From NCBI GenBank assembly GCA_020064725.1, contig JAGTWJ010000008.1, positions 124,001 to 188,000 of the forward strand: a DNA stretch of 64,000 nucleotides, read 5' to 3'. Under the pieces are notes generated by a model. That model made no database searches and had not been told where the DNA came from. It saw nothing but the letters and a program-made list of their open reading frames with translations. Numbering within the stretch: position 1 is the stretch's first letter; each line of letters starts with the position of its first letter. The DNA comes from Drechslerella dactyloides. Taxonomy: Eukaryota; Ascomycota; Orbiliomycetes; Orbiliales; Orbiliaceae. The position numbers were made by a program, and so were the translations under genes. Positions 46,801-59,635 of this stretch are shown in pieces.

Positions 46801-49800
46801 GCACCACTGGATAGTCTCAAGCCACTGTCCGCTGTTCACCAGTGAGTCTGACATTTTCCACAGCAGCTGGAGTATATGATCGGAAAAAGCAAGGCGGAAA
46901 GCCAGTCAGCATTGTCTCAATCGATACAATTCGGATTCCAAATTTCCGAGCAACCGGATGCGTCACTCACAATCTGCGATGCGTGGGTCGCACTGGTGCT
47001 CAAGGGTCTCGCAAGCTTTGGAGCAGTAGCTGTATGTATCGTCGAGTTAATATATCAGCATACCGTTTTCAGTTGTGTCGCGAGTCGGCACGGTTACACA
47101 TGGTTTTCCGGATATACATTCATGCATCATGCAGCTAATAAATTCTCCGAAAGACAAAACGAGAAATGGAACCGTTGGAGTTTCCGGGATGCGAAGCGAA
47201 GCATTTCGTCTAAACGGGGATTCGAGGGAAAGCTATCAAGTACGCACGAACCTTCGCAGAGTTGAAAGAGACTTGGTATCACGTCTTGGTCAGGGTGGGC
47301 GTTCTGTATCATCATCCATACTCGAGTAACGAATGCCTTTTCAATCCATCCTTGGTTTTCTGCAGATATGAGGCGCTCTGTGACGAAGACATCCATAGCA
47401 CTGCATGCGAGCCGATGCCTGCGTACCTCGTACGAGCGTCACCGCATCATCTCATCAGCTGGGATCGAACTTGTACAGTGACGATGTGCGAAGAGAGATA
47501 GTGTAAAGCAATTGGGAGAAAACAAGACATGTTCCGCACATACCCATGGCCGTGCAGGTCCTGCGCCAGGAGCACGTGGCATTTCCCAACAATCCTGTTG
47601 CCACTTGTGTCAGTCCGTTGGTGAAAATGCAGCGATTTTCAGCCCCATACACCAGGGCGCGATCGATTGTGGGACTTGCACTTTGAATGAATGCTCCGAT
47701 AACGGTACGTTGCATATCATCTTCATGAGAGCTTGGGAGCCGTTGTTCTGTTCTCAGTAGGGGTCTTGCGTGAGTGGATATACTTGGTGCGTGCGGTCAG
47801 CGTACCGGCATGATATGTTTCCGGTCCGAGGCTTTGTGCTACGATTATATCGAGCCCTAAGCAGTGGACGTTCAATCTTTCAGGCCACTCCTAGTTTAAG
47901 TTAGCTCACCAACGCGGGATTGCTTTCCCATCCGAGAATTATACCTTCGTCATGGAGTCCATGGCACTTTTTGCTCTCTGCAAATCTTCCGCGGACTGGG
48001 TCTTAAGACTGGTCTGCACTGTCGTAGAATTCAGCATGCATATATCCCACAGCATGAAGAATAGAACCGCTATCAGCTCACCAAGATTCTGCATGATGCC
48101 AAACCTCAACTCTGCAGCGAAACGGTCAGAGCCCAGGTGTTCGGCATCGACCACCTCCAAGGCCTTCGCGAGCCACTCGACCCCGGCCATTGCATTCCCA
48201 CGCTTCACGACGTCTTTGCCGATCCTGTACAGAACCTTCCCTAGCGCCTCTCTCACCCGGGGCTCCAACTTGCTTGCCGCACCGTCGTCCCGGGAAAACC
48301 GTTCCATGGCATTGTTGCACATGAATTCAGCGGCGTGGAGGTTATGTTGGAGGAAACTCTGATCACGGAAGCAAAAAAGCAATCATTCAGCAATCACGGC
48401 TCGCAATTTCCTCGACCGCGCATTGGTGGAAAACTTTCAGGGTGATCTTGAGCTGAATTCTCGTAGCTGCTAGAAGCACGGCGAGATGGCGACGTGTTCA
48501 AGAACCGACTTACCAACTCGACGCGTAGCACAAGATATTCGCACTCCAGATTGATCTTGTCGCCTTCATCATCAGCCGATAGCGGCGCCGTATCCTTTGA
48601 CAAGTCGTCGATATACTGTTCTCCCGTCGACGCAAATATATCATCGTCAGCTCAGGGTGACAATACTGCCGCACAATATAACGCACACCCTAGTATCAAA
48701 AGTAGGAACAAAGCAAAACTCACCTTGGCAGCATTGCTCAACACCGACTCCGTGAGTACGACATCGTTATGATCTAAGAGGAACAAAAAGCAGAACACCG
48801 AGTGCGTGCGCAGCGTGTACGCCCGTCCTTCTCCCTCTCTAGGGAAAAGAAATCAGGCCGCCACACCTCGCACAGGGACAAAATATGTTGGATTAGCACA
48901 AGCCTATACCGAACGCAGCCCGCAGCTAGCGGCGGTCCCGGCGGTCCGGATAGCCTTTTCGCCCTCTCTGTATCTCTGTTTTATGCGTACGTATCCGGTG
49001 GTAGATATATATATCTTGCCATGAACCCAATAATCCAGGTTACACGGCGGAAGAGATGGATATCCGAACGAATGAGAATGAGCTGCAACCAGCTCTTCCT
49101 CCCAGCGCGCACGCGCAATGCATGGGCGCTATAGCTGGTGATGGAAACGTACACAGGCAATGCGTGAGATTTGGAGAATAAGCAGTTGGGTAGCACGTAC
49201 CTAGATCCGTTTTACCGGCTTTAACAGCAATCCTGACGAGTCGTAGGCTGCCTGCATCCCGGGGACCAGGTATTAGCGAGACCGCGCGAAGCCAAGTTTT
49301 CCGTCCACACCGTCGAGCTCGTTGTCGTTTCTTTTCTTGCCTACGACACACCGGCTTCGCCAGTTAAAGTACGGCAGTATGGCTCGCGAGACAATCCTCT
49401 CCTGCGGATGCATATACATGTACATCCTGCTGCGATGTGAAGTTATAGCCACGATGGCACTTCGGACATCTCCTGCAGACGAGCTACGAGTTCAACAGGG
49501 GTCTTTCGGAAATTTATTGCAAATTCTGTGAAAGGGTGTGTGCGTCGCCGCGTACGAGATACACATGCAGCTGGCTGCGTGCGTCTATACGTATACACGA
49601 CCTGCACCATGCATCCCTTTCGTCTTGCTCGCATCGATCCGTGGACGGAAGAGGATCGGGGTGCATTGTTGAAACGGGTGCGGACGCATTCACGATGGAT
49701 GGCTGGATGAATGGATGGGCGGATGCGTGTTCTGCATGCAACAAACCTCGCGTTGTCCTCCCACACGTTCGCTGAGCGCAATCGAGGACGAGATATGCCA

Positions 49801-50450
49801 GGTGCCGGACTGCAGTCACCCCGGGACAGTGATAATGAGCACAGCCATCCGTTAGCCGTTGTTGCCAAGGGTTCAGTTTCAAACGTGCATATGCATGTTC
49901 ATCGTAGGAACGGGACAGCTGTGGTGAGAGCTTACGCTTCAGGTGTATCTTTCGATTCTCAACGTCGGACGGACTCTCGCTTCGCAGCAGCTTGGTGGTA
50001 AGGTTCCATAGCTCGGTGCCCCGCTGGTCGAGCGCCGCATGGTCATCTTCCGCCTTGATCTGTCCTCTCGCCTTGGCGCATTCGTCGATGGCCTGGAGGA
50101 GATTGTCGAGTCTATCGGGCGGCCATATGCTCGGATCACTCTTGTGAGTGCTCTTCAGGTCGGTCAAGAGGGCTTCAATCGAGGCTATCACGGTCCGATA
50201 TCAGCAAAGGATCTCTAGTTGGTTGGGCTCAAATGAGATGATGCAAGGGAGTTGTAGGCATCGATCGCAAACGAGCTGGCCCTGTAGAGCTGGCCCTGTA
50301 GAGCTGGCCCCCCAAAGTCCAGGATGAACGGGTACATCAAGCATCGGCTGAAGATGATGTTCGAATCCATGTATGTGTAGACTCACCAAGAAACTGCTTG
50401 ACCTGTTTCTCAGCCTTAACAAGACCGAGAGCCTGGAGTTTGTCCTCCAT
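43879..50450 (-). CDS. SPO22: meiosis-specific TPR protein Spo22/Zip4, 24 exons
   Basis: Exons (minus strand): 50450-50387, 50184-49936, 49809-49747, 49251-49201, 48773-48724, 48615-48514, 48358-48082, 48018-47945, 47890-47806, 47752-47653, 47594-47544, 47400-47252, 47029-46971, 46866-46739, 46605-46436, 46330-46147, 46101-45956, 45821-45643, 45328-45191, 45003-44965, 44897-44708, 44495-44272, 44195-44122, 44005-43879. All phases agree and give 990 residues. Family landmarks are QRGTELWNLTTKLL, LAYLVLDCA, IEKAFVTRVWM, LSTSATHASQILLWK, VLYACALEAQ, EYDWFSRNSYNLAL, LCVQFIKLYPAE and YPQDELEWIAATLWN. Spo22/Zip4 is a TPR scaffold of the synapsis-initiation complex and crossover (ZMM) pathway. The exon 10/11 and 21/22 junctions are the least certain. 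Several introns are long for an ascomycete (495, 426, 314 nt). Confidence 0.9.
49355..49394. repeat. 40-bp dispersed element, copy B, inside SPO22 intron 3
   Basis: 37 of 40 bases match 21042-21081 in the same orientation. It lies in the 495-nt third intron of SPO22 (49746-49252) on the strand opposite to the gene. No flanking direct repeats are visible at this copy. Confidence 0.75.
50273..50310. repeat. 14-bp tandem repeat in SPO22 intron 1
   Basis: 2.7 perfect copies of gagctggccctgta inside the first intron (50386-50185). Confidence 0.9.
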
Positions 50451-51509
50451 CGCATCGGGGAGAAAGAGCGTGATCCAGCAGGCCAGGTCGACGGTCTCAC
50501 AGCACGGGTCGAGCTTAGCTCCGGAAATATCCAGCGGGAGATCCGCTCAATTGATTGGACTTGCTGTGCGTTGCAGAGATATCCGGATATGTCTACTGAT
50601 GATTACGATGGGTAAGATGAAACTGAGGCAGTATACCGGTGGTTGCTCGCAATCGGTGAGGATGGAGCTACGTGCGTGGTCCAGTACGGCCTATACAGGT
50701 ACAGGTATGTGGCCACTTTACAGCGTTCATACGAAACTCAACGCATCAGAGCGTGCAACTAGACGATATCTTACACCGAAGCGATCACTACTACCAAAGC
50801 GGGATATGAATCTCTGGGAGCAGGATTCAGGAAGTGAGAGAAGCCCTTGATTATAGCTGCGATGCCAAAGAGGTCAAAGGCACCGCGAATGTAGATAAGT
50901 AAATATCGGATGAGTGAGGATGACTATAGAGACAGACAGAAGGGAAGATATCGGAAGTTAACACGCCACCAAGACCCTCCATCAAAGAGCCCGCAACGTG
51001 ACTATTCGCACACAACCTCTCCTTACAGCTACCAGCGTAATATAATAGCAAAAGACAAGTGATTAAGTAGTAATCCGACACACAATGCCGAGCGACAAGA
51101 TGGCAAAGTAACCTTCAACCGAACATTGATATTTTTGTATTCAAAAGAAAGAAAGAAACTAGACAGCAGCGTAATTAAGCAGGAACACCAAGAAAATGCT
51201 GCAAGAGAGCCTGGTAGGGCGCTCTGGTACCGGTGGTATAAGGGTGGACTGCCCGAACAGAAAATGGTAGATTTGCCTGCATGCGATCTAGGACCTGACC
51301 CCGGCTGGGAAACTTCCAGCCGGGGGGGATGACCAAGGCAAGTAGCAAAGCATAGCAAAAATGGGATTTTTTTTCCAAGATATATGGTACGGAATAGGTA
51401 TGAAATATATCGACAAGATCTTTTAAGTTTTGAGGGAATATAATAGGGAAATATACGAGATAGTTGGAATTGTTGTAGATGTTTGTAGTTGTATGGTACC
51501 CGCGAGCGG
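50451..51509. other. intergenic
   Basis: SPO22 promoter side and the 3' flank of the AcuK-like gene; no coding sequence supported. Confidence 0.55.
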
Positions 51510-54500
51510 TTAGGGTATGGGCAGGAAGTTTCCAATAATCATAGCAGGGCTGAATTCATCCGCGCGTTAGAATACGATTGTCATGAAGAGCGAAGCGAAG
51601 AAAAACACAGGTGGAAATGCACGCTTACATGTGAGATGAGTCTCTCCGGATCGTAAACGAGAAGCAGCAGTGGATCAGCTTGTCCGTGGCGTTCGGGTCG
51701 GGATTCTTCAGATAGCACGTCGTCAACATGGCCTTCTGCGACGGGTCGAACGCGATGGCCCCAAACTTCTCCCAGTAGCTGACGGCCGAGTCCTCTGCGA
51801 TCAATTCGTATATCGCCAGCTTGCCCTACACCAACACCGAGCGTCATTAGCACCAACGCCATCACGTCATCCGCAATTGACGAGGAAAGGGTTGAGCTCA
51901 CATCTCGCATATGCTCAATCGGCACGTGTATCAGCTCCGCGAACTCTTTGTTCCCGCGGAATATCTCCCCCGTGCGCCGCCACAGACAAGCCGGCACCGC
52001 CATCGCCGCGAACACGCGATCGTACTCCATCAACGACCGCTCGAACCACTCCTCGACAAATATCAGGTCGATGTCCGTCAACTGGTGCGTCTTCTGGCGG
52101 AACTGCGGCCGGAAGCGCTCGAGCGACTTTTGTATCCGCTGCTTCGACGGCGGCTGCATGTTCTCGTCCATGTACTTTTGCAACCGGCGGTACCCGTTGA
52201 TGTAGTTGAAAGGCTTGAGCAGACCGGCGTCGTGCTTGGCTTTGAGGACTTGCTTCATGCGGTCCTCGGGGATGCCATCCTTGGGCGGGTCCGCGGCGGT
52301 GAGGTAGTAGAGTTCCTTGGCCTTCTCGAGCGTCGGCTTCACGCTGGCCGGGCGGATCATGGGGGACGGCGCGGCTTGCGGCAGCATGGCGTTTGCGCGG
52401 AGGCCGTTCGCGGTTAGGCTCCCACCGGGTGCGGCTGCAGCGGCTGCGGATGTACCATTTTCCGTGGCGGAGGAAGCAGAGGCAGAGCTGGGGCCGAAGA
52501 GGTTCGGTCCGCTAAAGCTGGGGTCTTGGAAGAGACTTTCACCGCCGCCTCCCAGGAACATGTCGTTGTTATATATGCTGTCGAGGAAGAACTCGTTCAT
52601 GAGGTCATATTCCGATGCGGCTTCGGGATTGGAAAACATCATGGGGTGGTGATAGGGATTCCAGTCCTGCTGTGATACGCCAGCACCAGTCCAGTCGGGA
52701 ACAAGAACTGCAAGAACACGTAAAACAAGCCGTGTGTACGGTACACGCACCAGTCAGCCAGCCATCTTTTCAAACACTTTTGTTCTAAAATTATACAAGG
52801 GCAGTCGGGATTTATTTCCCGGCCTTTTCGTCTCCCAGGGGAAAAGCCTCTCTTGCTTATTGTTCCCCAGGCGCATGACCCCCAAAGGGCAAGATGGGTA
52901 GATAGGGTGTATCATCATGCAGTGTGCGTGAGAGACCTTCGGAACAAAAAAGAAGGCTGAGAGAGATCGAAAAACCCGGGAGATCTGGGAAGCTAAAGCT
53001 AAAAGTTCACAAGGTAAGAAACAGGGAAAACTGGTGTCCAAGACGTACAGTTCGGGTTATTGGAATTATTATTGTTGAACTTCGCACGCTGCGTGGTAGA
53101 CACAGGAGACGGAGCGAGTAACCCAGGCGCTACTGAGTTACGAGGAGGAGGCATAGACGGGTTCGTCTGTGAAGCTGTCTGCGTCTGTGTCTGCTGCGTC
53201 TGCTGTTGAGTGGTCTGTGGCTGCTGCTGCTCTTGCTGCTGCTGCGGCGGCCGCTGAAGTATCCCATCAACGGAATCTTCGACGGGGAGATCCTGGACTT
53301 CGGGAGTATTTGTAGCCATTTCATTGGGGCTAGTCGGCGAGGAGGGTGAGGCTTCCTCGGTGGAGTGGTCCCTCTCGGTCTTGAGCTTCTTCGCGTCGCG
53401 AACCTCATCGCGGCAGAGATGACCTATGTTTCGCTTGACACAACGGGTACACGGTCGTTCTGTGTATTTCCAAAGGTGTGCCGGCAGCCCACCCTTTCCA
53501 CGGTGAGGGGAGTGGCCCCAACCGCGAAAGAAGTGGTTACAATCACGTTAGTTACGCAAGATTCTGGCAGGCAGATATAACAGCGCGCGGCGAGGAGGAG
53601 AAAAAAGAAACTGCGCACGACAGAAAAGTATATCGTGGAAAAAAAGGAAAGATGGGTCTCTGAAGGGGAGTACCTGTCCTCGGTGGGTGTTCTTGTAACG
53701 CCCTTGGACGGTGGTGAATTTGCCTTTGGGACCGTCCCGACGTCCCAGAAACCCGTCACCTCTGGACTTCCCGGTTCCCCAGTTGGGACGACCGTCGTCG
53801 ACGGGACCACACCATTGACAGGGGAGATGAGAAAAAAGAAAAAGGGAAGCAGCAGCAAGCTATGTTGCCGGTGAACAAAAGGGAAGGGGGACAGAAAGGT
53901 GCATTTTGTGGCTTACCATCATCGCAGGTCATATGTGAACGTCGACAGTAGACGCAGGCTACTCACGCGACACAAAGGAAAACCGCATGGGCTCCAGTTA
54001 GTCTTTTTCTCTCTTCGCTCGCTCGCAGGTTCCCGCCAATCGCATCCCCACAGCGCATCGCCCCCGCAAAACCCATAAAAGCAAAGAAACCGCAATGGAT
54101 CGAAAAAAAGAAACGAAACAAAAGACAATTCTTCCAAAAAAGAAAGAGGAACGGATAAACGACGGGGTAGATGCAATTGCAATGCACAGCGGCGGCGACT
54201 GAGAGTTACGAGGCCCAACAGAAAGGCGCTGACGGCCGCCGGCACACTTAAGTAGCCAAATCGCCCGGCAGCGGACCCGATTAGCGAGGTTGTTGCAACC
54301 AGGCGGGCGCTCTCGCGGTGGAGGAACTATGTCCGGCCGGCACTGGCCCGAAGGAAGCCCAGCTCGAACGAACTCGGGTCGGCACATCTCGTCCACGCTC
54401 GGACAGTCCAGGGTCCCCTCAACATCTCGATCGTATGATAGAAAATCCCAGGCTCAGCTCAACATGGCATCAACAAAAAAAAAAGGGACAGCGATAACCC

Positions 54501-55277
54501 CTCATCCACACCGAGCGGTGGATGCGCATAAAAACATATGGGGGGGTTTTTTTGTTCTCGCAGGTGCTCCACCCCATTCCCTAATCCCTGAAAAAACGCA
54601 CATACAGGAGCGGCGGTTGACAGACCATGGTTGACCTTCCTGCGTTTCGACACCTTGCTGCCATTCGCAGACGATGACGACGTTGGTGCAGGAACAGGCG
54701 AGGACGACGATGACACCGCCTGGCCGGTATACCCCTCCACCCCATCGCGCTCGTGATCGCGCTCGTCGCCAGCTGCTTTGCTGCCGTTCGTTGTCGCTCC
54801 TGCTGTCGTCGCCGTCTTTACTCTCGCCTTCAGAGGCGACTTTGTCTTTGCCTTTGCCGGTGTCGCGCCGTCTTCATCGTCGCCGTCGTCGTCGCTCTCG
54901 GCGCTTCTCTTCTTGCTGTTGCCATTGCCAATGCCATTGCCATTGCCGTTCGTGATCGCTTTGCCCATCGCGCCGCTGCTAACGGTGCCATTGACCTTCG
55001 TCGCGGCCTCGGTCCGCGGACTCGCAGGCGGTGCTTTCTTGCGGTTGATCCCTCCCTTCGCAGGCGTGGCGGGAGCAGTCCTGTGCGCAACGTCGGATGT
55101 CGTGCTGCTCGGAGCGGCGGCAGCTGTCGTCGTGTCGTCGGCTTCCTCGACCTTGAGCTTGGACCGATTGGCGGCCCCGTGCGCACCGGTGCTGGCACCT
55201 GCTGCTGCTGCGCTGGCGGCATCTGCAGTCGATGCTGGTGCCGCTGTCGCGGCTGCCATGGTGGTGTCGGACGACAT
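51510..55277 (-). CDS. AcuK/ERT1-type Zn2Cys6 regulator of gluconeogenesis
   Basis: Exons 55277-54626, 53958-53917, 53459-53049, 52707-51902, 51825-51629 and 51549-51510 give 715 residues. The zinc cluster is assembled from three exons: KRRKVNHA, then CVYCRRSHMTCDD, then ERPCTRCVKRNIGHLC, with six Cys at 219-247 in the spacing C2C6C5C2C8C. This is the text of the AcuK/AcuM (ERT1/Rds2) family. The C-terminal PAS-like region has AVPACLWRRTGEIFRGNKEF, DSAVSYWEKFG and the ending IIGNFLPIP. These factors activate PEP carboxykinase, fructose-bisphosphatase and malic enzyme genes on non-sugar carbon. A 217-residue low-complexity extension (Ala/Thr/Asn-rich) precedes the cluster, and a Gln-rich stretch follows it. 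Introns 1 and 2 are 667 and 457 nt. AcuK over AcuM is not decided. Confidence 0.9.
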
Positions 55278-58068
55278 TGCCGGCTGCCGTTGTATGGTCC
55301 GACGGGCGGACAGGGGTCGGGACTGAGCTTTTCTTTCGTTCTTTCGCTCGACGGTTCGAATTAATTGGCCGAGTGTGTATCGGAGGGACGAGGGCGGGTC
55401 CGTACGGTTCGTTCGTTTGGATGTCTGGCGAGCGATGGGGATCGAAGCCGGCGTCGGTCTGCCGTCGGCGTGCTCCGGCCCAGCGAGTCCGGTCGAGTCC
55501 AATCCAATCCAATCCTCCAAGCCAGCCAGCCACTGCGACTCGCCTCGACTCTGCTTCCCGCCGGCCCTGGCTTCCCCGTCCGGACGTCCACCAGTGATGC
55601 TGTGGCCGAGACGCTGGAAAATTCTGCGGTCGCAATTAGAATTGATCGGAAAAGAAGAAAAAAACCTCCAGTCGTCCGTACGTCCGTCCGTTCGCCGCCG
55701 TTGTTGCAGTCGTACAGCAGCCGGCCGGTAGGTAGCAAGCAAGCAAGCAGAGCGGTCCACCGAGCACTTACTCGAGCAAGTAATAGCGAGACGGGCGATA
55801 GTTACTATAGCAAGGCGAGCAATAGTATAGAAGCAAGTAAAGAAGTACCTCAGGTAATCAAAAATGCGTGAATGCTCGTTCGTGCTTTCGGTCGTCCGTC
55901 CGTCCCTGGCTTGCGGTCTGTGCCTAGCTGCTGCAGCTGTGGCTACAGGAAAAGGCGCCGGGTTCGGTCGAAGGGTTGGTTAGCGTTCGTTTCGATTCGA
56001 TTCCAAGGCTGCGAGTGTGGATATCGGCAGGCAGGCAGTCGTATGTCAGCGGTGACTGGCCAGAAGGTCGTATGATACAACGGTGATGTTATAATTTGAA
56101 ACCGGTGAGAGGCGAACGAGCGAATTCGACTGAATTCACGGGCGATGGCGGGTTAGCGCACGGAAGGGGAAGCTTGGGGGATTAAAGTAAAAGCGCCGGC
56201 TGCACTGTCACGGGCGGAAATGCAAATGCAACGAAGTTCAAGCTGCTGGATTGTTATAATTTACGTTAGTCAGAACTATAACTCGAGCACCTCGTGTCCG
56301 AGCCATGGTTTAAGTACAGTTAGCTAATGCCGACTGAGTCCCTCGGCCGCCGCCATTTGCATTTGCATTTGCATCTGCGTCTCTCAACTTCACCATCAAG
56401 CACACAGACAGACACAAGTACGTACACGCATTCCTGGACGTCAACGCTCTCAATCAATATCTGCGGATGCTATCTAGACCAATGTCAATCATGCGAGCCA
56501 GCCGGGAAACTGTTGGGCAGCCGCAGCAAATCAGGGCGTCCGATCTCAGGTAACACTGCTTTCCCGCTGACCTGTCCGCCCTCTCGGCTTCGGCTCAGCC
56601 CAGCACGATGTGAACAATCGATTCGCTCACGACCCGGGAGCATGAGCTCCGTCGCGAGTGCATGAAGCATTCAAGACGAGATATATATACACACGCACTT
56701 GTCAACTATCAGCTATAACAGAAGCTGCTATATAAAAAAATTTTCAACGGCGAGAGGGGCGGACGTCAGTGCGAATGCATGGTCCCATCACATTCTTTCC
56801 AACTGCACTCGAGCCCTCGCTTGGCTGGATCATGCATCGTGCATCGAACATCAAAATGTACCCTTCCGCTGCTCCACAGTCAAAATGTCCAGTCCATTAG
56901 GCCTGGGCTAGTGCAATCTCCATGTGTGCGAATCGATCCTTTCGTTCGGTGCCGCTGGACTTGCACTTTAATCGCGCATCATCACCGAGCCCGCAGACCG
57001 CTTACCGAGGATATCCTCCATTGCATCTCATTGCCACTAGTACATACATACTCGCGATCGATGCCCTCATCCTTCTGGTACTTAGCATTATATTAACTCA
57101 CGGCTAGTCGGCCGGCTGGCTGGCTGCCCATGCATGCCGCTAACCTGACCAGCCAAGGCCAAGGTCCCCAAGACTTTACAAGATAATGGTATACGATCCC
57201 CTCGCTCTCCCTCCGCCCTTACCTCGAATCGCAAACGAAGCCAATGCAACGCGATGAATACGGCCAATGAGAACGGACCCGCCGCCCGCAAAAAAGGCTC
57301 ACGCGACATGTGACAGCATCAAAAGCAGAAAGCGAGGGCCGCTGCCGTCCAAGCGAGAGCCTTGCGAACGAACCAGCCCTCGAAACCAAACCATGCCATC
57401 CATCCGCCAGCCTGCATGCATGCACCTCTTACATAGTATCATATCGATCTCGTCTCGTCTTTTAAAGCCTCACCGGCAACCGCCAATTGCAACCCTAACT
57501 GACGCTACCGACGCTAACGAAAGAGCTCACGGTAGTACAGTACATACAGTACGAACCCAGCACGTAATATACGCAGTCCCAAGCAAAGCACACGAGCATA
57601 CCAAGTTAAGTACGCACCCTTACGTACGCCCGTCAGCAGCACCTGACCAGCCAGCCACAACCGCCGTCGACGATCCAGTCTCACGCTATTACCTAACGAG
57701 CAGCTCGCGCTAGTCCCGTTGCATGTACGCTTCCAGTATCGTTCTTGTAATGCATTCCCTCGACGAATCAGCCAACGCCGTATAATGTAACCGTGGTGTA
57801 ATGCGATATCAAACGTCGACGGAAGAAACAAACCCCGCCATCTTGGCGTACATGCAGCGCCCCTAAACACCATAGCTCCCGTGATAATAATGATGATGAT
57901 AATGTACAGTCCGCCGATATTACAGCATTCCCCGCCATCCGTCCGTCCGTCCGTCACCGACACCAGTAATAACCCCAATCGCAATGCAACATCTCAGTAA
58001 ACGCCACCGGTGCTGCTTCAACAAAACAGTCTAACGAGAAGGGATAATATAATGCGGGGAAGCAACAG
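55278..58068. other. 2.8 kb intergenic, long upstream region of the AcuK-like regulator
   Basis: No supported gene. ORFs overlap in several frames without motifs. The length suits a large promoter or leader for the transcription factor. It contains short repeats such as cgtccgtccgtccgtc near 57940. The last part is the 3' flank of CENP-Q. Confidence 0.55.
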
Positions 58069-59635
58069 CTAGACGCTCATGTCCATAAGGTCGCCGTAGT
58101 TCTCCCCTTTCCATTGATACAGCACGTCGTCCACCGCCGCCCGCGTGCTCTGCATCCACTCCGGCATATCCCCCAGCGCCTGCCGATTCTTCGCCATCGA
58201 GCCCAGGTGCTTCTCCAGCTGCCGCATCGTCACCCGCAGCTCCGGGTCGTCTTCCTCCGCCAGCATCTGCGCGATCGTGAACTCCTGCTCCGGCCGGGCG
58301 TTATCCAGCCGGATTTTGTCGATCTCAATCTGCAGCTGGTCCGGGTCGACCGGCGCCGTCTTGAGCGCTGGAATGAACTGCCCAACAAACGTCAGTACCA
58401 ACATGAAGGATGCATAGAGTACGAGTGTAGTGTACCTTCGCGGCTTTCTGTCGCCGCACCTGCTTCTCGGCGTTCGCGTTCTTCTTGAGCGTCAGCAGCT
58501 GACGCTCTTCATCCTCCAGCAGGCGTCGCTGCCGCGCGATCTCCTTCTGCAGCATCGCGATCTGGCGGGACTCCGGCTGAATCAGCCCGTTCAGCCGGGC
58601 CTCCTCGTTGATAAGCCACTCGTTGTTGAACACCTTCTCGGACGTCGTCGGCGGGATCCTCATCTTGCCCAGCGACCGTTCAAGCCTGCATTGCAAACCG
58701 CCAACGTTAACACGCGTTCATCCAGCATTCAGGAGGGTGACAAAGTGTAATGGAAGCAGCGACCGATCAGTAAAAAATTAGAGTGTTTGTTGCATAGTTT
58801 TCATCCCCATGCGCGCGGAGCAGTAAGGGTTAAAAATATATCATCATCAATCGCATCCACCGAATGTCAAGGTGCTCGTTATGTCTGTTACGCATATTGT
58901 ACTTACTTCTGATAGGACCGCTCGAGCGTCTTCTGCGCCTCGTCCCGCTTGGCGGCAGACTTGAGCGGCATGCCCAGCAGCACCGACCGTCCGACGTCGC
59001 GGAGGACGCGCGACACCTCCGCGATGGAGCCATCCGACAGCTGGATCCACTTGTTGTCAAAGTCCTCGACCAGTATCCGCTTCTTGCGGGCGACGAGATG
59101 CGGTGCCGTAGCGCCTTCATAATGTAAACCCATCAGCTTTGTAATTCATAAACGTGCAAAGAAAATTAAGCGTGGAAGTAAGCGGAGGGTGGAGAAGGTA
59201 TCAGAAAGCACCAGAGGTGACAATTGTGTTAATCACTCAGCGGGGTCTTAAGCCGCCTCATCAACACGGACCAATGTATATTTCATCATCAAAGTACCAA
59301 ACACAGCAGACATGTAACGTGAAAGAGAAACAGGAGTCTAGAGCATACCGTTCTTCACGACACCGCCGGCGGTGCGCCGCCGCTTGAGCTGCCGGGTCGC
59401 CTCCTCATCCTGCGCCTGCTGCTGCTGCTCGACCGACGCGCCGCGGGCGGGTCGCGTGGATTCCGTCGACTTTCGTTTCCGAGACGCTGGCGCCTTGACG
59501 GCCGTCTTCGCGACACGCCCCTTCGACACGGCGGCCTTCTTCGACGGGACTCTGCGAGGTGGACGAGGCTGTATTCATCCAGTTAGCATCAAACGGAATA
59601 TAGGTAAACAAAGAGCAGATGTGCGTACATACCAT
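58069..59635 (-). CDS. inner kinetochore CENP-Q (Fta7/Okp1 type)
   Basis: Exons 59635-59633 (only the ATG), 59568-59349, 59114-58907, 58685-58436 and 58377-58069 give 329 residues. The N-terminus is basic and DNA-binding in character (PPRRVPSKKAAVSKGR, KRKSTE, LKRRRT). The core matches the fungal CENP-Q family: LERSLGKMRIPPTTSEKVFN, a long coiled coil (LQKEIARQRRLLEDEERQLL) and the C-terminal helix LGDMPEWMQSTRAAVDDVLY. CENP-Q pairs with CENP-U in the CCAN complex on CENP-A chromatin. The first exon contributes a single codon; its GTATGT donor and the CTAAC branch site before exon 2 support it. The gene is divergent from MRP49. Confidence 0.87.

Noticed and set aside
53424..53858. 144-codon minus-strand ORF with a hydrophobic start
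   Set aside because: Falls inside intron 2 of the AcuK-like gene; no independent evidence.
54459..55760. 433-codon minus-strand ORF read as one gene
   Set aside because: Only its middle part (55277-54626) is coding: it is exon 1 of the AcuK-like factor. The tail is intron and the head is leader.
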